A DNA stretch of 21,488 bases from Gonapodya sp. JEL0774 (Eukaryota > Monoblepharomycota > Monoblepharidomycetes > Monoblepharidales > Gonapodyaceae), in the NCBI GenBank assembly GCA_027604505.1, contig JADIIX010000243.1, positions 1 to 21,488 of the forward strand, read 5' to 3'. Below are positions 20,569-21,488 of the stretch, in pieces (the first letter of the stretch is position 1; the number at the start of each line of letters is the position of its first letter). A program made the translations under genes and the position numbers. The notes under the pieces are model-generated. The model saw only the letters and a program-made list of their open reading frames with translations. It was not told the origin of the DNA and searched no databases.

Positions 20569-21420
20569 CTAGTTTTGCCGCCGGGTTTGATACTCCAAAA
20601 GAATAGGTAGCATATGAGAGAACGAAAATTCGGGCCATAGGCAGTCAATAAAATGGATTGCTGTATTTTCGCAGACCTGAACACAACAACGCGGGGGAGG
20701 GTAGTGGTGAGCTCGAACTGACCCAGACAATGAAAGCGAAACAGGAATGCACAGCTGGCACTGACCTGCCACAGCAGAAAATCACTCAAGCGGGCTTCAC
20801 CAGACGTGCGCACCAGAATATCCACGGGGGGTGCTTCGGCTGTGTACAACCGATCGTCGATGTCGGTGGGTTGGAACTGTCTGTGGAGTGCGAAATTTGT
20901 TCCTCTCGTCAGCATCCAAGTCCTCCCGAAGGCACCTCGAACGCGAGAGGGATGTCCCTGTTCAACACGCACAGGTCGGTCTCGTTCGCGTCCGCCGTAT
21001 CGCTGATCAGTTCCTCGATCGCGGACGCGAGTTCGTGACGGGATGTGTAAGGGATGCAAATAGTGAGGTTGGCTCTGCGAACAAGAAGGTAGGGGGGAAG
21101 GGGGGAAGAGGTGGGCCGTCGTGCGGGCGGGTTGTGGAGAGATCGCCATTAGGTGAGGAGGTCCGTAGGAAGGGGTAAAGAAAGTGTCACGGTTACCAAC
21201 CACCACCACAACACAACACCGCCCACGTTTTCTCGTTCGGTATCACCCGATCCACCCTCCACCTACTAAGCAGGCCCCCCACTCCGACCCACGCACCACA
21301 TACCTCTTGTTCCCCTTGGTCCATTCCATAGCGTTCTCCGCGGCACGACGGACGTCGTCAGGTAAGAGGTCCAGGTTTCCCACAACGCGGACACGGATGT
21401 CGTTCTTGTGGATGAATTCG
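20569..21420 (-). CDS. DHDDS: Cis-prenyltransferase, dehydrodolichyl diphosphate synthase (5'-partial)
   Basis: Four 3' exons are visible (minus: 21420-21304, 21074-20936, 20876-20766, 20676-20569), giving 158 in-frame C-terminal residues. Signature blocks are [60 protein letters not shown] (substrate-binding R-T-S-G-E-x-R-L-S-D-F) and [18 protein letters not shown]. These define the UPP/dolichol synthase family, which chains isopentenyl diphosphate onto farnesyl diphosphate to make dolichol precursors for ER glycosylation. The intact RTSGExRLSDF motif and the end RRQN, without the terminal RxG seen in NUS1/NgBR, point to the catalytic Rer2/DHDDS subunit. The N-terminal catalytic Asp block lies beyond the window, past an intron starting at 21421. 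Intron 21075-21303 is unusually long here (229 nt). Convergent with RAD23, 19 bp between stops. Confidence 0.88.
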
Positions 21421-21488
21421 CTGAGGGGAGTGGGGAGGGAGGGGTGATGGGGCAAAAGAGGCGGGGGGAGTGGGGGGGGGGGGGGGGG
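21421..21488 (+). repeat. G-rich tract with G-quadruplex motif and terminal 17-G run
   Basis: On the plus strand GGGGAGTGGGGAGGGAGGGG (21425-21444) has four G-runs with loops of 3, 1 and 1 bases, a canonical G-quadruplex pattern. The window then ends in an uninterrupted run of 17 G (21472-21488). On the minus strand this is the C-rich polypyrimidine tract directly before the CCCCTCAG 3' splice site of the cis-prenyltransferase gene. Confidence 0.75.

Noticed and set aside
1-21488. CRISPR array, tRNA, rRNA, operon or bacterial signals
   Set aside because: No regular direct repeats with spacers, no cloverleaf or rRNA sequence recognised; spliced eukaryotic genes throughout.

Overview
This is a nuclear window from a ciliated or flagellated microbial eukaryote. 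Genes are split by many short spliceosomal introns (mostly about 50-100 nt), and one is a full-length axonemal dynein heavy chain. The RAD23 protein has an opisthokont/fungal look (ubiquitin-like N-terminus, Pro/Ala linkers), and the transposon relics are Copia and PIF/Harbinger. A zoosporic (chytrid-like) fungus is my best guess, but the sequence alone does not settle the taxon.

Layout. (1) Positions 1-3608 are a transposon graveyard. A broken PIF/Harbinger transposase lies on the minus strand (about 245-1014). Scrambled Ty1/Copia pieces follow: a protease fragment and an integrase/reverse-transcriptase fragment on minus, then an RNase H C-terminus, polypurine tract and probable 3' LTR on plus. 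(2) Positions 3627-17718 (minus) hold a complete 13-exon gene for an inner-arm axonemal dynein heavy chain of the DNAH2 (I1/f beta) type. My splice model joins in frame throughout and gives 4,446 aa, close to the vertebrate protein. (3) Only 79 bp separate its proposed ATG from the ATG of a plus-strand 4-exon gene for TMEM17, a ciliary transition-zone membrane protein (17798-18583). (4) RAD23 follows on plus (18669-20549, 11 exons, 386 aa). (5) A cis-prenyltransferase (DHDDS/Rer2 type) converges on it from the minus strand, with 19 bp between the two stop codons; its 5' end lies beyond the window. The window ends in a 17-G run.

How it fits together. DNAH2 powers the inner dynein arm of a motile axoneme. 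TMEM17 belongs to the MKS module that gates the ciliary base. They are head to head across a very short shared promoter that contains a near-consensus X-box (RFX-type) site, so co-regulation is a testable prediction. RAD23 (proteasome shuttle and nucleotide-excision repair) and the dolichol-pathway synthase are housekeeping genes with no evident functional link to the cilium pair. The region from 17.7 kb onward is very compact and looks more GC-rich than the dynein body, whereas the dynein 3' flank is loaded with transposon debris.
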